This document shows positions 15,819 through 24,710 of a stretch of DNA of 54,196 nt, in pieces. The stretch's first letter is position 1. Each line of letters opens with the position of its first letter. The position numbers and the translations under genes are program-made. The notes under the pieces are model-generated. The model saw nothing but the letters and a program-made list of their open reading frames with translations. It made no database searches and was not told the DNA's origin. Origin of the DNA: Bacillota bacterium (GTDB lineage: Bacteria > Planctomycetota > UBA8108 > UBA1146); NCBI GenBank assembly GCA_003973385.1, contig QNYK01000043.1:1-54196 (forward strand), written 5' to 3'.

Positions 15819-18416
15819 TCATTCCGTCGCCAACAGCAGTAATCCGTTGAGAAACAGGTCCGCGGTGCCCCTCCAGAAGGACCGAAACAGCGGATCCCCG
15901 GCAAATAGCACCACTCGGCCCCGGCCGACCCTCTGCTCGACGAGCCAAACACCTCCAGCGAGTGCTTGCTGGTTACGCTCGGAGATGAAGCCACTCACCA
16001 CGGGATTGTTCCCGGCAAGCACGCCCACATCCGAGGCCCCACCTGACAGTTCAAAGATGCGGGAACTGCCGATGAATCCGTGGATATTGACCGGCTGCCC
16101 GAAGGAGAGTGGGTGGTCCGGATCGAGCTCAATCAAGACTATGTTGCCGGGCACCTGTTGTTGCCGTCGTTCCTCCTTCAGGTCTGCGCTGGTTTTCCTC
16201 TTCGTCTCCGTCTCCTCAGGGTCAGGAACATCCCGCACCTTCTGCGAGACGAGTCCCGCCCCCGACTCCCCCATCTGATAGCCACTGCTTCCGAGCGCCA
16301 GCACGACACCCCCGGAGCGAACCCAGGCTTTCAGAGATTCCTTTCCCCTCTTCCCCAACGCCGAATCCTTGACACCCGATGGAATCACCAGCACATCGAA
16401 GTCGTCGAGGGAGCGTGACAGATCTCTCGACGAGATGCTGGTGAAGGGAATCCCCATCTCCTGCTCCAGAAAACTCCACACCGCCCCGAACGACAGGCTC
16501 GAAACGGAGCCAGGACCCAGCACCGCAATACGAGCCCGTGCCAGTTCAGGAAAGGAACCCGATCCGAGGTCGGGTCCGACATCGGTCCAACCACTGGCGG
16601 TGCCTCTGAATAGTGTGCCGGTTTGCTTCGCCACCCGGGCCACCACTTCGTGGGTCTGCTGCGACGAGACTCTCACGATCAGCGTTCCCGGTGGATAGTC
16701 CTGGCCATCGATCTGGATCTTTTCAGTGACCAGGTCGACTCGCTCTCCGGCAGCCTGGATCGCCCGAAGCGCCTTCGCCGAGGGCACTCCCTGCCACTGA
16801 TGGAGATAGGCAACTCCTGCGGACTTCTCGACACGCCCGACCGGGTCCGCCAGCGATCCCACCGGCGTCAGGATTCCATCGATCGGTGTCCGGGCGATGT
16901 AGGTCTCGACCCCGAATGCCATCGGCAGTGACCATGCGGCGACATCGTAAAAGTACGCGTCCCCCACCTTCGCCTGCGGCTCGAGGAGAGTCCTGGCGAG
17001 TCGTCCCTGCGGTTGGTCGAGTGGCACGACGACCGTCCCCGCCGGCAATCCCAGCGACTCCTGTTCTGTTCCATCGTGATGCACCAGGCCCTGCACTGTC
17101 CTGGCATCGATCGTCTGAACCATCTCGATTCCCTGTGCCTGTAACAGCCGCAACAATGAGAGGCGGCGGTCCCCCGAACCCGGCGGCAAGATGAATTGCG
17201 AGATGTCGGAATCACGTCCAGCCTGAATCGCCCCTTGCCGGAATTGATGGAAGTCCTGCTGGAGACGCACTCGGTTCCTGGCAGCACAGTCAGCGGTAGC
17301 CATCCCAGCGACGTGGTGGTGATGGAGCCGATCGTTGAGGGTCAACAGGGTTCCGTTGCGACGGCGATAGACCAGTCCCGCCCCCCCTCCTCCCGCTTGC
17401 TCGTAGGTCATCCCGATGGCCCCATTGAGGCTCGGCCACGAGTCACCGTATCCCGGGTAAAAGAGATCGAACTGCTCCGCGGTGTAGTATCTCCAGGTGA
17501 ATCGATCGAAGGCCTGGGCATTGGCGAGGCCGAAGACACGACTCCACTCGACTCGCTCCGCTGGAATGTTTGAATTGATCGGTTTTTCGGGTGGAAAGAA
17601 GAAGTAGGTCGATTCTGCAGACATCTCGTGAAAATCGACATGGACCAGCGGTTGCCAGCGGAGGTAGTGCGTGATACGCGCTCGCGTTTCTGGCTGGCTT
17701 TGCCAGGCCCAGTCTCTGTTGAGATCAAACAGAAAATGATTGCCGCGCCCGGAGGGAGAGGATGGGGAGTGTTCCGCAGCAGCGGGGTCCGGATTGGGCG
17801 GTTTTGCACCCACCTGTTGATACCAGTGAAGATACCGCTCCCTGCCGTCGGGATTCAGCAGTGGATCGATGATCACCAGGCAATTCTCTCGAATACGACG
17901 AATCGCCTCATCGGATCCATCTGCGAGCTGGTGAATCGTCGCCAGCGCTGCCTCCGTGCCCGAGGACTCGTCGCCATGAACATTGTAGGAGAGCCAGACC
18001 ACGGCAGGCAGATCCTCGAGCAACGCAGACAGCGACAGTTCTTCGCGCTCCGCCAGTTTCCTGGGGTCAGCGAGGAGCTCCTGGGCAGACTGGATCTGAT
18101 CGAGCCTGGCGATGTTCGACTGCTCCGAGATCATCACCAGAACCAGTTCACGACCCTCAGCAGAGTGCCCATATCGTTGAATGGATACCCGAGGTGAGAC
18201 TCGTGCCACTTCGCGACAGTAGGCCATGACATCGTGGTGAGGTGTGAATCGATCTCCGAGAGCGATCCCGAAAAACTGATCTGGAGTCGGCACCTTTCCC
18301 TCGAAGGTGTCTTGACCAGTGTAGGGAAACCTCGTTTCCTGATCGGCAGCGGCAGTGGCCGGGGCCAGCCCCGCGAAGGCAAGCAGACACGAGAGAGTGA
18401 TCGATAATTTCAGCAT
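15819..18416 (-). CDS. Secreted M14-family zinc carboxypeptidase
   Basis: ATG 18416 has a strong AGGAGG and opens directly onto a signal peptide (MLKLSITLSCLLAFAGLAPA), giving 865 residues; the longer frame lacks support. The M14 domain spans about residues 40-400: YNVHGDESSGTEA supplies the zinc His and Glu, PLLNPDGRERY and FDLNRDWAW the substrate pocket, LVHVDFHEMSAEST the third zinc ligand, and MTYEQAGGGGAG the likely catalytic Glu. The C-terminal half holds a ThuA/GATase-like region (FDVLVIPSG, WVRSGGVVLALG) similar to other 850-900-residue M14 proteins of marine bacteria. Expected location is the periplasm or outside. Divergent from the MATE gene. Confidence 0.9.
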   Translation of the reverse strand: MLKLSITLSCLLAFAGLAPATAAADQETRFPYTGQDTFEGKVPTPDQFFGIALGDRFTPHHDVMAYCREVARVSPRVSIQRYGHSAEGRELVLVMISEQSNIARLDQIQSAQELLADPRKLAEREELSLSALLEDLPAVVWLSYNVHGDESSGTEAALATIHQLADGSDEAIRRIRENCLVIIDPLLNPDGRERYLHWYQQVGAKPPNPDPAAAEHSPSSPSGRGNHFLFDLNRDWAWQSQPETRARITHYLRWQPLVHVDFHEMSAESTYFFFPPEKPINSNIPAERVEWSRVFGLANAQAFDRFTWRYYTAEQFDLFYPGYGDSWPSLNGAIGMTYEQAGGGGAGLVYRRRNGTLLTLNDRLHHHHVAGMATADCAARNRVRLQQDFHQFRQGAIQAGRDSDISQFILPPGSGDRRLSLLRLLQAQGIEMVQTIDARTVQGLVHHDGTEQESLGLPAGTVVVPLDQPQGRLARTLLEPQAKVGDAYFYDVAAWSLPMAFGVETYIARTPIDGILTPVGSLADPVGRVEKSAGVAYLHQWQGVPSAKALRAIQAAGERVDLVTEKIQIDGQDYPPGTLIVRVSSQQTHEVVARVAKQTGTLFRGTASGWTDVGPDLGSGSFPELARARIAVLGPGSVSSLSFGAVWSFLEQEMGIPFTSISSRDLSRSLDDFDVLVIPSGVKDSALGKRGKESLKAWVRSGGVVLALGSSGYQMGESGAGLVSQKVRDVPDPEETETKRKTSADLKEERRQQQVPGNIVLIELDPDHPLSFGQPVNIHGFIGSSRIFELSGGASDVGVLAGNNPVVSGFISERNQQALAGGVWLVEQRVGRGRVVLFAGDPLFRSFWRGTADLFLNGLLLLATE

Positions 18417-18541
18417 TGATCCTCCTGGATCCGGGGGTAGAGATGCTCCAGGGAAAACCCTGACCGAGGCATTCTGTCCCCTCCGAGTCCGTGTGGCTAG
18501 GTGGACCATCTTCGCCAGTTCGCCGTGAATGGAAACCGACC

Positions 18542-18574
18542 TTGTCCATCTCTCGAACATTGTCCATCTCTCGA
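18542..18574 (+). repeat. Tandem 15-base repeat TTGTCCATCTCTCGA at the MATE start
   Basis: Exact copies of TTGTCCATCTCTCGA lie at 18542-18556 and 18560-18574, 18 bases apart and in the same reading frame. Each begins with a TTG that could initiate MATE translation. Confidence 0.8.
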
Positions 18575-19933
18575 TCAGAAATTTCTCCGCTGATCCGGCT
18601 GGCGGCCCCCATCGTCTTCACCCAGGTCTCGATGATGATGATGGGAATGGTCGACATCTGGATGGTGAGCAGGTTGGGCACCACCTCTCTCGCCGCTGTC
18701 GCACTGGGCGACTCCTGGGTCTTCGGCACCGTCGTGATCGCCCAGGGATTGATCCAGGGCCTCGACCCACTCGTCACCCAGGCACATGGGGCCCGAGATC
18801 CGGTCGCACTGGGCAGATCACTGCAACGGGGAATCCTGCTCGCCCTCTGTCTGCTCCCGGTGGTGACACTGTCATGGCAATTCGCCCAGGACGCTCTGAT
18901 GGCACTGGGGCAAGCGGAGAATCTCGTCACCATCGCGGATCAGTACGTCAATGCTCAGATCTTCAGCCTGCCGGCGTTTCTCGGCTTCTTCGTACTCAAG
19001 CAGTACCTGCAAGGGCGAGGTCGCCTCGCACCTCTGGTGGCCACCGTGATCGTCGCCAACCTGTTCAATGTCGTCTTCAATGAACTGTTCATCTTCGGCG
19101 GGCTCGGCATTCCCGCTCTCGGAGTCGAGGGTGCCGCCTACGCAACCGGGGCGAGCCGATGGTTGATGTTGTTGGGCATGATTTTCCTGACCGTACGAGG
19201 CCGATACCTCCAGGGGGGGTGGGTTCCCTGGAGTCGAAGAAGTTTCTCGCCCCGGGCGATGAAGGTACTGCTCCTGCTTGGATTGCCGATTTCGGTTCAT
19301 TTCGGTGTCGAGGTATGGACCTTCAATGCCACCACCTTGATGGCGGGCCAACTCGGAGAAACTCAGATCGCCGCCCATATCGTGGTACTGAAGATCATCT
19401 CCTTCACCTTCATGTTTCCCTGGGGGATCAGCGGCGCTGCCACGACCCGCGTCGGGAATTTGCTGGGAGCCGCAGATCCAGTGCGGGCGCGCCAGGCAGG
19501 CATCATGTCATTGTTGATGGCGGCACTGGTGATGACGGTCCTCGCTGCTGCGATCCTGCTGCTCGATGATCGATTGCTGGGCTTCTTCTCCGATGATCCC
19601 CTGGTGCTGACGAGCGCACTGGCGCTGCTTCCCATCGCAGCTGGATTCCAGATCTTCGATGGAGTGCAGGCTGTTGGAGCGGGCGTCCTTCGAGGTGCGG
19701 GCCAGACCATTCCTGCTGCGGCCATCGGTGTCATCGGTTTCCCCTGCCTCACCTTACCGCTGGCCTATCACCTCGCATTCCGGATCGAGATGGGGCTGGC
19801 GGGGATCTGGTGGGCTTTCTTCTGCGGGTTGCTGGTGGTGGCCATCCTGCTGGTGAGCTGGTTCCTGGTCGTCTCTCGCACCTGGAAGCCTCTGATGCGA
19901 AGAATCGGGGAGGCGCAGCACACCGAGAAGTAG
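18542..19933 (+). CDS. MATE-family multidrug/sodium antiporter
   Basis: About 463 residues with twelve hydrophobic segments in two six-helix halves. Family features include IRLAAPIVFTQVSMMMMGMVDIWMV in helix 1, AVALGDSW, QGLDPLVTQAHGAR after helix 2 and the mirrored HIVVLKIISFTFMFPWGISGAATTRVGN in the second half. MATE proteins export organic cations or other small molecules using Na+ or H+. The start is uncertain: in-frame TTG codons lie at 18542 and 18560 within an exact repeat, and a GTG at 18491 is also possible; none has a good Shine-Dalgarno. It converges on a hypothetical gene with a 6-base gap. Confidence 0.93.
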   Translation: MSISRTLSISRSEISPLIRLAAPIVFTQVSMMMMGMVDIWMVSRLGTTSLAAVALGDSWVFGTVVIAQGLIQGLDPLVTQAHGARDPVALGRSLQRGILLALCLLPVVTLSWQFAQDALMALGQAENLVTIADQYVNAQIFSLPAFLGFFVLKQYLQGRGRLAPLVATVIVANLFNVVFNELFIFGGLGIPALGVEGAAYATGASRWLMLLGMIFLTVRGRYLQGGWVPWSRRSFSPRAMKVLLLLGLPISVHFGVEVWTFNATTLMAGQLGETQIAAHIVVLKIISFTFMFPWGISGAATTRVGNLLGAADPVRARQAGIMSLLMAALVMTVLAAAILLLDDRLLGFFSDDPLVLTSALALLPIAAGFQIFDGVQAVGAGVLRGAGQTIPAAAIGVIGFPCLTLPLAYHLAFRIEMGLAGIWWAFFCGLLVVAILLVSWFLVVSRTWKPLMRRIGEAQHTEK

Positions 19934-19939
19934 CGATGG

Positions 19940-20938
19940 TTACGAGGTGGCTTCGAGCAGGAATCGATAACTGCCGCCGGAAGTGGTGACCTTCAGTACC
20001 ATACCCGAAGGCTCCGACTCGATGGTGACCTGGAGTCCCGGGCGACCTGCGCCAACCGGCCCCGCCGGAGTCAATAACCTGACTCCTTCGCCGCGGTCCA
20101 GGTGGTTCAGTTTCTGTTCGAGAGCGACTCGCTGCTGAAGAGCTCGATCCAGCCGACGCTGGAGTTCTTCCCGTTCACCCGGTTCCTGCTCGGCACCCCC
20201 ATCGATGCGTCTCATCCGTTTCTGAGAGCGTTGTATCGACCTCGTCAACTCTGCCTTCGCTGCTGCAGTCCTCTCGCGAGATGGATCCTCAAGACGAAGC
20301 ACGGGCGGATTCCCCGAACCGGTCACGAGCACCGCTCGAACCACCGGTGTATCCCCTTCGAGATCCTCGATGGTGCCGAGCACGCAATGCCCCGGCAACG
20401 AGGTCAGCGACGGGAACTTGAATGTCTGTAACTTCCAGTGATCGAGTTCCTGCACCACAGCAGTGACCGGTACGCCGCGACAGGATAGATCGAGGATTCC
20501 CCATTGCAGCCGCAGGAATAGCCCTGGCAGTTCAGCACCCTCCACCACTGCCAGGGTGGCCACCATCGCCTCCTCAGGTCGATCGAGGATCCCTCGCACC
20601 ACTGGCATACGCAGTTCGGGTCCGCCACCGAGTGATCGCACCAGAAATCGAACCTCTCTGTTGGCGCCGATATCGAGGGACAACTGGTGCTTGCCAGGCG
20701 GTAGCAGCATTCCTGACCAGAGAGTCGGCAACGGAGAGTTGAGGATACATCCCCCCGGAATCTCCACGATACCGATCCGTGTCAGGTCTGGAAGCGCCGG
20801 CACCACCACAGGAGGATCGGGTAGTTGAACCGAGAACTCGATCGCACCGATGCGAGCCTTGGAGATTCGTGCCGCTGGTATCTCCTGAACTGCTGAGATC
20901 GCCGTCGGCATCAGTATCACGGCTGCCAGCAGCAGCAT
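19940..20938 (-). CDS. Predicted exported protein with coiled-coil segment, unknown function
   Basis: ATG 20938 opens onto a signal peptide (MLLLAAVILMPTAISAVQ); the longer frame would overlap the upstream gene by 86 bases. The 332-residue product is mostly beta-rich in its first 200 residues (RIGAIEFSVQLPDPPVVVP, LPPGKHQLSLDI, VRFLVRSLGGGPE), with no family I recognise. A charged coiled-coil-like region follows (about 220-280, RIDGGAEQEPGEREELQRRLDRALQQ) before a short beta C-terminus. It lies 130 bases downstream of the barrel lipoprotein gene on the same strand, perhaps in one operon. Confidence 0.65.
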   Translation of the reverse strand: MLLLAAVILMPTAISAVQEIPAARISKARIGAIEFSVQLPDPPVVVPALPDLTRIGIVEIPGGCILNSPLPTLWSGMLLPPGKHQLSLDIGANREVRFLVRSLGGGPELRMPVVRGILDRPEEAMVATLAVVEGAELPGLFLRLQWGILDLSCRGVPVTAVVQELDHWKLQTFKFPSLTSLPGHCVLGTIEDLEGDTPVVRAVLVTGSGNPPVLRLEDPSRERTAAAKAELTRSIQRSQKRMRRIDGGAEQEPGEREELQRRLDRALQQRVALEQKLNHLDRGEGVRLLTPAGPVGAGRPGLQVTIESEPSGMVLKVTTSGGSYRFLLEATS

Positions 20939-21068
20939 CTTCGAGGTCAAACCCTGGAGCGTCGGGAAATGGCGCCAGACGCACGAGGGGGAATTGACGA
21001 GGACCCGGAGCCCGTTCTCCCGAAGCGAGAGAGCGCGCCGGATCCCCGGTTCGGCCTGGCGACCGTAT

Positions 21069-21830
21069 CTAGAAACTGAAGTCGATCCCGACGAATCCAT
21101 TGAGTCCGCCGTAATCCAAATCTCCCGCCGAATCCCCATCGCCATCGATGTCAATTCTCACCTCACTGCTGGCAATGTCGTACTGAGCCTCCGCCAGCAA
21201 GGTGAAGGCTCCATCTGCGAATGCCCACCGCAATGATGCGGATGGGCGCAGCAGGAACATGAATTGATCTGAAACCGCGACCGCTGGAACATTTCCGACA
21301 TTGTCCGCTGCAATATCTGCGAGGTACTCGGCACTGGTGGTGGAATTCGCCATCAAACCGCCGATACCCACTCCATAGCGAATGAAGGGTAAGTTCCCAT
21401 CTTTGGAGAGTGGAACATCCCAGTCCAGATTCACGAGGAATGCTCTCCGGTCGATTTTACCGATGGCCCTCTCGCCCACCGACCGAATCGCAATGGGATC
21501 ATTGGCGTCAAAATACCCGACCACACTTTCTGCGGCGGTTTCCACGAACATGGCGCCTTCGACATCATCGATGGTGTCAAATTCGAAACCGAAATGCATT
21601 CCGTATTCATATTCGTAATTGACGCGAACGCCAAAGCCAGAACCCCCTGTGAAGTGGGAACTGTTGGGGCTGAAACCGCCCGCCTTGAACTCGGTGTGTA
21701 TCTTATCCTCGAACAGCATCGCATCGCGCTCGCTGTAGCCAGGGACCGCGCAACCGCTGGTGACCACGAGAGTCAAGATTACGACAGCCATCGATAGATA
21801 GACCGGGTGAACTCGTCGCCGTCTCTGCAT
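21069..21830 (-). CDS. Outer-membrane beta-barrel-like lipoprotein
   Basis: The 253-residue protein has a signal and lipobox (VVTSGC, Cys27). The mature chain has alternating strands typical of an eight-stranded barrel: GFGVRVNYEYEYGMHFGFEFD, RRAFLVNLDWDVPL, LPFIRYGVGIGG, LRPSASLRWAFADG and FTLLAEAQYDI. It ends with a C-terminal phenylalanine (GFVGIDFSF), the usual BAM recognition signal. A barrel that also bears a lipobox is unusual; the Cys may instead lie within an ordinary signal peptide. AAGGAG lies 7-12 bases before the ATG. An acidic loop (DIDGDGDSAGDLD) near the end could bind calcium. Confidence 0.75.
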   Translation of the reverse strand: MQRRRRVHPVYLSMAVVILTLVVTSGCAVPGYSERDAMLFEDKIHTEFKAGGFSPNSSHFTGGSGFGVRVNYEYEYGMHFGFEFDTIDDVEGAMFVETAAESVVGYFDANDPIAIRSVGERAIGKIDRRAFLVNLDWDVPLSKDGNLPFIRYGVGIGGLMANSTTSAEYLADIAADNVGNVPAVAVSDQFMFLLRPSASLRWAFADGAFTLLAEAQYDIASSEVRIDIDGDGDSAGDLDYGGLNGFVGIDFSF

Positions 21831-22133
21831 GCTTCATCTCCTTCTTTCGCTGCCGGGTCGTTCCTCGACGATCGTGGCCGGTAGAAATCTTCTCCAGCAC
21901 GACACTCCGGGGCCCGGAACACCCCTCTTTCCCCGCTGGATCCCCACGGGCTCTTGTGGAAGATCACCTCGACTGATGAATCGAACGACACCGATACAAC
22001 CGTGCCGCCGGACCAGCCCCGGGGAAAACGGAAGGTACCCGCACTTCCAGCCCCGATGCAAGGTGCCGTCGCACTTCATCTGAGCCGATTCGGTGAAGAA
22101 CTGGCGGTGGCCGGACCTATTGTGGCTGGCCGG
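21831..22133. other. 303-base intergenic region between pcnB and the barrel lipoprotein gene
   Basis: Both flanking genes are on the minus strand. The span should contain the pcnB 3' end and the promoter of the barrel gene, whose Shine-Dalgarno AAGGAG is just upstream of 21830. I found no convincing terminator, ORF or repeat. Confidence 0.5.
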
Positions 22134-23753
22134 TCATGGCTTCGAGGTACCGGGAGATCTCCTGCTGCTGCGACGCCGCCGCCTTGGACGCTTGCGCTGA
22201 CTCTCTGCTGCTGCATCGGGGCCAGCAGATTCGGCCGGTCCTGGACCCCGCTGGCCCTCTCCCCTGCCTGGCCTTCGGCGTCTGCCACGGGGCGGGGAGA
22301 CAGCCACTTCGGGGAAACTCTCGGCCTCCTCGAGCAGTTCGGATCGTCCCTCTGCTGGTCCCAGCAGGATATTGAGGATCTCGATCGAATCTCTCGCCCC
22401 GGCACTCCCCACCAGTTCGCGGGACCACTTCCCCTGCTCGATGCAGTTCTGCACCGCAGAGAGGCCGCGAAGGCCGTCCCAGAGGCGGTCACTATCGCGG
22501 CGATATACTTTCAGCTGTCGCAGTACCCCCGTGACGCCATCTCGGATCTTTTTCGGAAGATGGCCGGATCTCCGCTCTGGCCCCTGCAGCAGTGGCTCCA
22601 GTCTGGCGAGCAGTTCCGGTGCGATCAGGGCAGCGATTCCGAGCGCCTGGTGAACGCGTTTTCCCTCTCCGACGCGCTGATCGAGTCGACCGAGCGCTTC
22701 TCCCCACTGGTCTCGGACCCCGGGATCCTCGATCTGTTCGGCGATGACAGGCATCAGCAGTTCGAGGAATCCGAGCCGATGCAGGGTGAGAAAGTAGTCC
22801 CTGGCGTGTCCAGAACCGAGATCCTTGTAGAACTCCTCGAGAAGCCGCGCTGGATTCGCCTTCAGGATCTGATCTCGGCATCTCTCCATCGCCTCACTGG
22901 TTTCAGTCGCAAGCTGGAATCCGGTGCGACCTGCGTGTCGGATGGCCCGTAGCATCCTCACCGGATCCTCATGAAAGGAACGGTCCGGATCTCCGACCAT
23001 CCGAATCACCGACGCGCGCAGGTCAGCGACGCCTCCGACGAAATCGATCACGGTGAATTTATTGACGTCGTAAAACAGTGCGTTGATGGTCAGATCCCTG
23101 CGATAGGCGTCCTCGGCCGGAGTGCCGTAGACATTATCCCTGCGGATCATCTCGCCTTCTCGGACCACCTCATCGGCCTCGCCTGATGAACGAAATGTAG
23201 CGACTTCCAGGATCTTGCCGCCCTTGTAGTACAGGTGCGCCAGCTTGAATCTACGACCGATGATGCGACAGTTCCGGAAGATACGCTTCACCTTGCGTGG
23301 CGTCGCATCGGTCGCAAGATCGAAGTCCTTGGGTGCCTTGCCGATCATCAGATCCCTGACCGCTCCGCCGACGATGTACGCGGTGTGCCCCTGCTCGATC
23401 AGTCGGTACAGCGCGTTGAGAGCGTCCCGGTCGATATTCTTGCGGGAGATGCCATGGTCCTCCCTCGGCACAATCACCGGTTCGAGCGCTGCCCAGTCGA
23501 TCGATGGCTCCTGATCGAACTCGACTCGCTGCGATCGGGACAGCGACTGCTCGGCTTCCAGCTCGGCTTCCAGCTCGCCTTCCAGCTCGCCTTCATCTGC
23601 AGCGGTTCCGTTCGGCTCCCGTGAGGAATCGTTCGAGGGGGTCAATCCCGCCAGAAAGTCATCTTCCCCGACAGCATCTGATTCGGAGTCATTTTCCGAC
23701 GGGTGCGAGTTCTGCAACTGGGATCCATTCCATTTCCATGGCTGAGACCGCAC
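22134..23753 (-). CDS. pcnB: Poly(A) polymerase (PcnB family)
   Basis: PcnB adds 3' poly(A) tails that mark RNA for decay. The 539-residue protein starts with GTG 23753 (GGAG seven bases before). An acidic N-terminal extension (1-95) includes a four-fold E-L-E-(A/G) repeat. The nucleotidyltransferase head follows: YIVGGAVRDLMIGKAPKDFD gives the GG motif and catalytic DxD, then RRFKLAHLYY, RRDLTINALFYD and the HEDPVRMLRAIRHAGRTGF motif. A basic tail (RRRRPGRGE, RKRPRRRRRSS) is typical of PcnB rather than CCA-adding enzymes. The tail and motifs favour poly(A) polymerase; I cannot exclude tRNA nucleotidyltransferase activity. Confidence 0.9.
   Translation of the reverse strand: MRSQPWKWNGSQLQNSHPSENDSESDAVGEDDFLAGLTPSNDSSREPNGTAADEGELEGELEAELEAEQSLSRSQRVEFDQEPSIDWAALEPVIVPREDHGISRKNIDRDALNALYRLIEQGHTAYIVGGAVRDLMIGKAPKDFDLATDATPRKVKRIFRNCRIIGRRFKLAHLYYKGGKILEVATFRSSGEADEVVREGEMIRRDNVYGTPAEDAYRRDLTINALFYDVNKFTVIDFVGGVADLRASVIRMVGDPDRSFHEDPVRMLRAIRHAGRTGFQLATETSEAMERCRDQILKANPARLLEEFYKDLGSGHARDYFLTLHRLGFLELLMPVIAEQIEDPGVRDQWGEALGRLDQRVGEGKRVHQALGIAALIAPELLARLEPLLQGPERRSGHLPKKIRDGVTGVLRQLKVYRRDSDRLWDGLRGLSAVQNCIEQGKWSRELVGSAGARDSIEILNILLGPAEGRSELLEEAESFPEVAVSPPRGRRRRPGRGEGQRGPGPAESAGPDAAAESQRKRPRRRRRSSRRSPGTSKP
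23550..23597. repeat. 12-base tandem repeat x4 within pcnB
   Basis: Four copies of CTCG(G/C)CTTCCAG, the last diverged at its 3' end, encode the acidic ELEA/ELEG repeat in the N-terminal extension of PcnB. The unit is a multiple of three, so copy-number change would keep the frame. Confidence 0.8.
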
Positions 23754-24023
23754 GTTTCAACTCCATGGAGGAGGTGATCTGGTACCGTTCGATCGGGCCT
23801 GCGGCGCCAGGAATCAGGTGATCCAGGCCCGTGGGCGGGAGAACTCAGGATACCGCAACAGCGGCGGAGGGTCATCCGAACCCGAGTGAGAGGGGGTCCC
23901 AGCCCGAAACAATAGAAGGCCACAGGTGCCAGCGTTCAGCGAGCAGAACTGCCGCCGGGAGTGACACGGAGAGACGATTCAGAGCGGTTTTCTCGCCACT
24001 CTATCGCCACGCTGCGGTCATGA

Positions 24024-24689
24024 TCAGTCGGGCCAGCGGGGATACCTTCGCACCACCCCCACGACGACTCCCCGGATCTCCACCTGATCGACGATGATCG
24101 GTTCCAGCGCTGGATTGGCGGGTTGCAGACGAATACGATCGTGGCCATCGACCTTCTCACGGAAATACTTCTTGAGGGTCGCCCCCTCGATACCCTGGTC
24201 CTCGAGCACCGCAACCACCAGTTCTCCATTCTCGGCCACCTTGCGCCGCTCGACGAGCACCATGTCTCCATCATGGATGCCCTCATCGATCATCGATGTG
24301 CCCCGCACCCGCAAGGCATAGTGCTCTCGCCCCATCGGCAGCAAGTCGGCCAGGTCCATCCGTTCAGGCACCTCGACCGCCTCGATCGGTTCTCCAGCAG
24401 CAATCCGACCGAGCACCTCGACCGACCATCGCTCGCCACCCGCGGTCTGGGCTTCGATCGATCGTCTCGTTTCCTGATACTGGGGATCGAGGATCTCGAT
24501 CGATCGAGCCTTGTAGGGCACGCTCTGGATGGCACCCTTCTTGACCAGTTCCTTGACATGCTCATGAATCGTGACGCGGGAAACACCAAAATTTTCTGCC
24601 ATCTCATCGAGAGTCGGAGAGAGTTGCCTGTGGCTCCTGAACTGCTGCAGGAACTCCATGATCTCCAGTTGCTTGTTGGTGTAGTACAT
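24024..24689 (-). CDS. lexA: LexA repressor
   Basis: LexA represses SOS genes and self-cleaves when RecA is activated. The 221-residue protein has an N-terminal winged helix (SPTLDEMAENFGVSRVTIHEHV), a cleavage site in RIAAGEP (Ala98-Gly99), catalytic Ser132 in RGTSMIDEGIHDGD and Lys173 in GATLKKY. All functional residues are present, so it should be active. It has its own AGGAAG Shine-Dalgarno and follows the repeat-rich gene by 21 bases, so the two are probably co-transcribed. The 270-base spacer to pcnB shows no clear terminator. Confidence 0.97.
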   Translation of the reverse strand: MYYTNKQLEIMEFLQQFRSHRQLSPTLDEMAENFGVSRVTIHEHVKELVKKGAIQSVPYKARSIEILDPQYQETRRSIEAQTAGGERWSVEVLGRIAAGEPIEAVEVPERMDLADLLPMGREHYALRVRGTSMIDEGIHDGDMVLVERRKVAENGELVVAVLEDQGIEGATLKKYFREKVDGHDRIRLQPANPALEPIIVDQVEIRGVVVGVVRRYPRWPD

Positions 24690-24710
24690 CGCGGCCCCAC
24701 TTCCTGTCGA

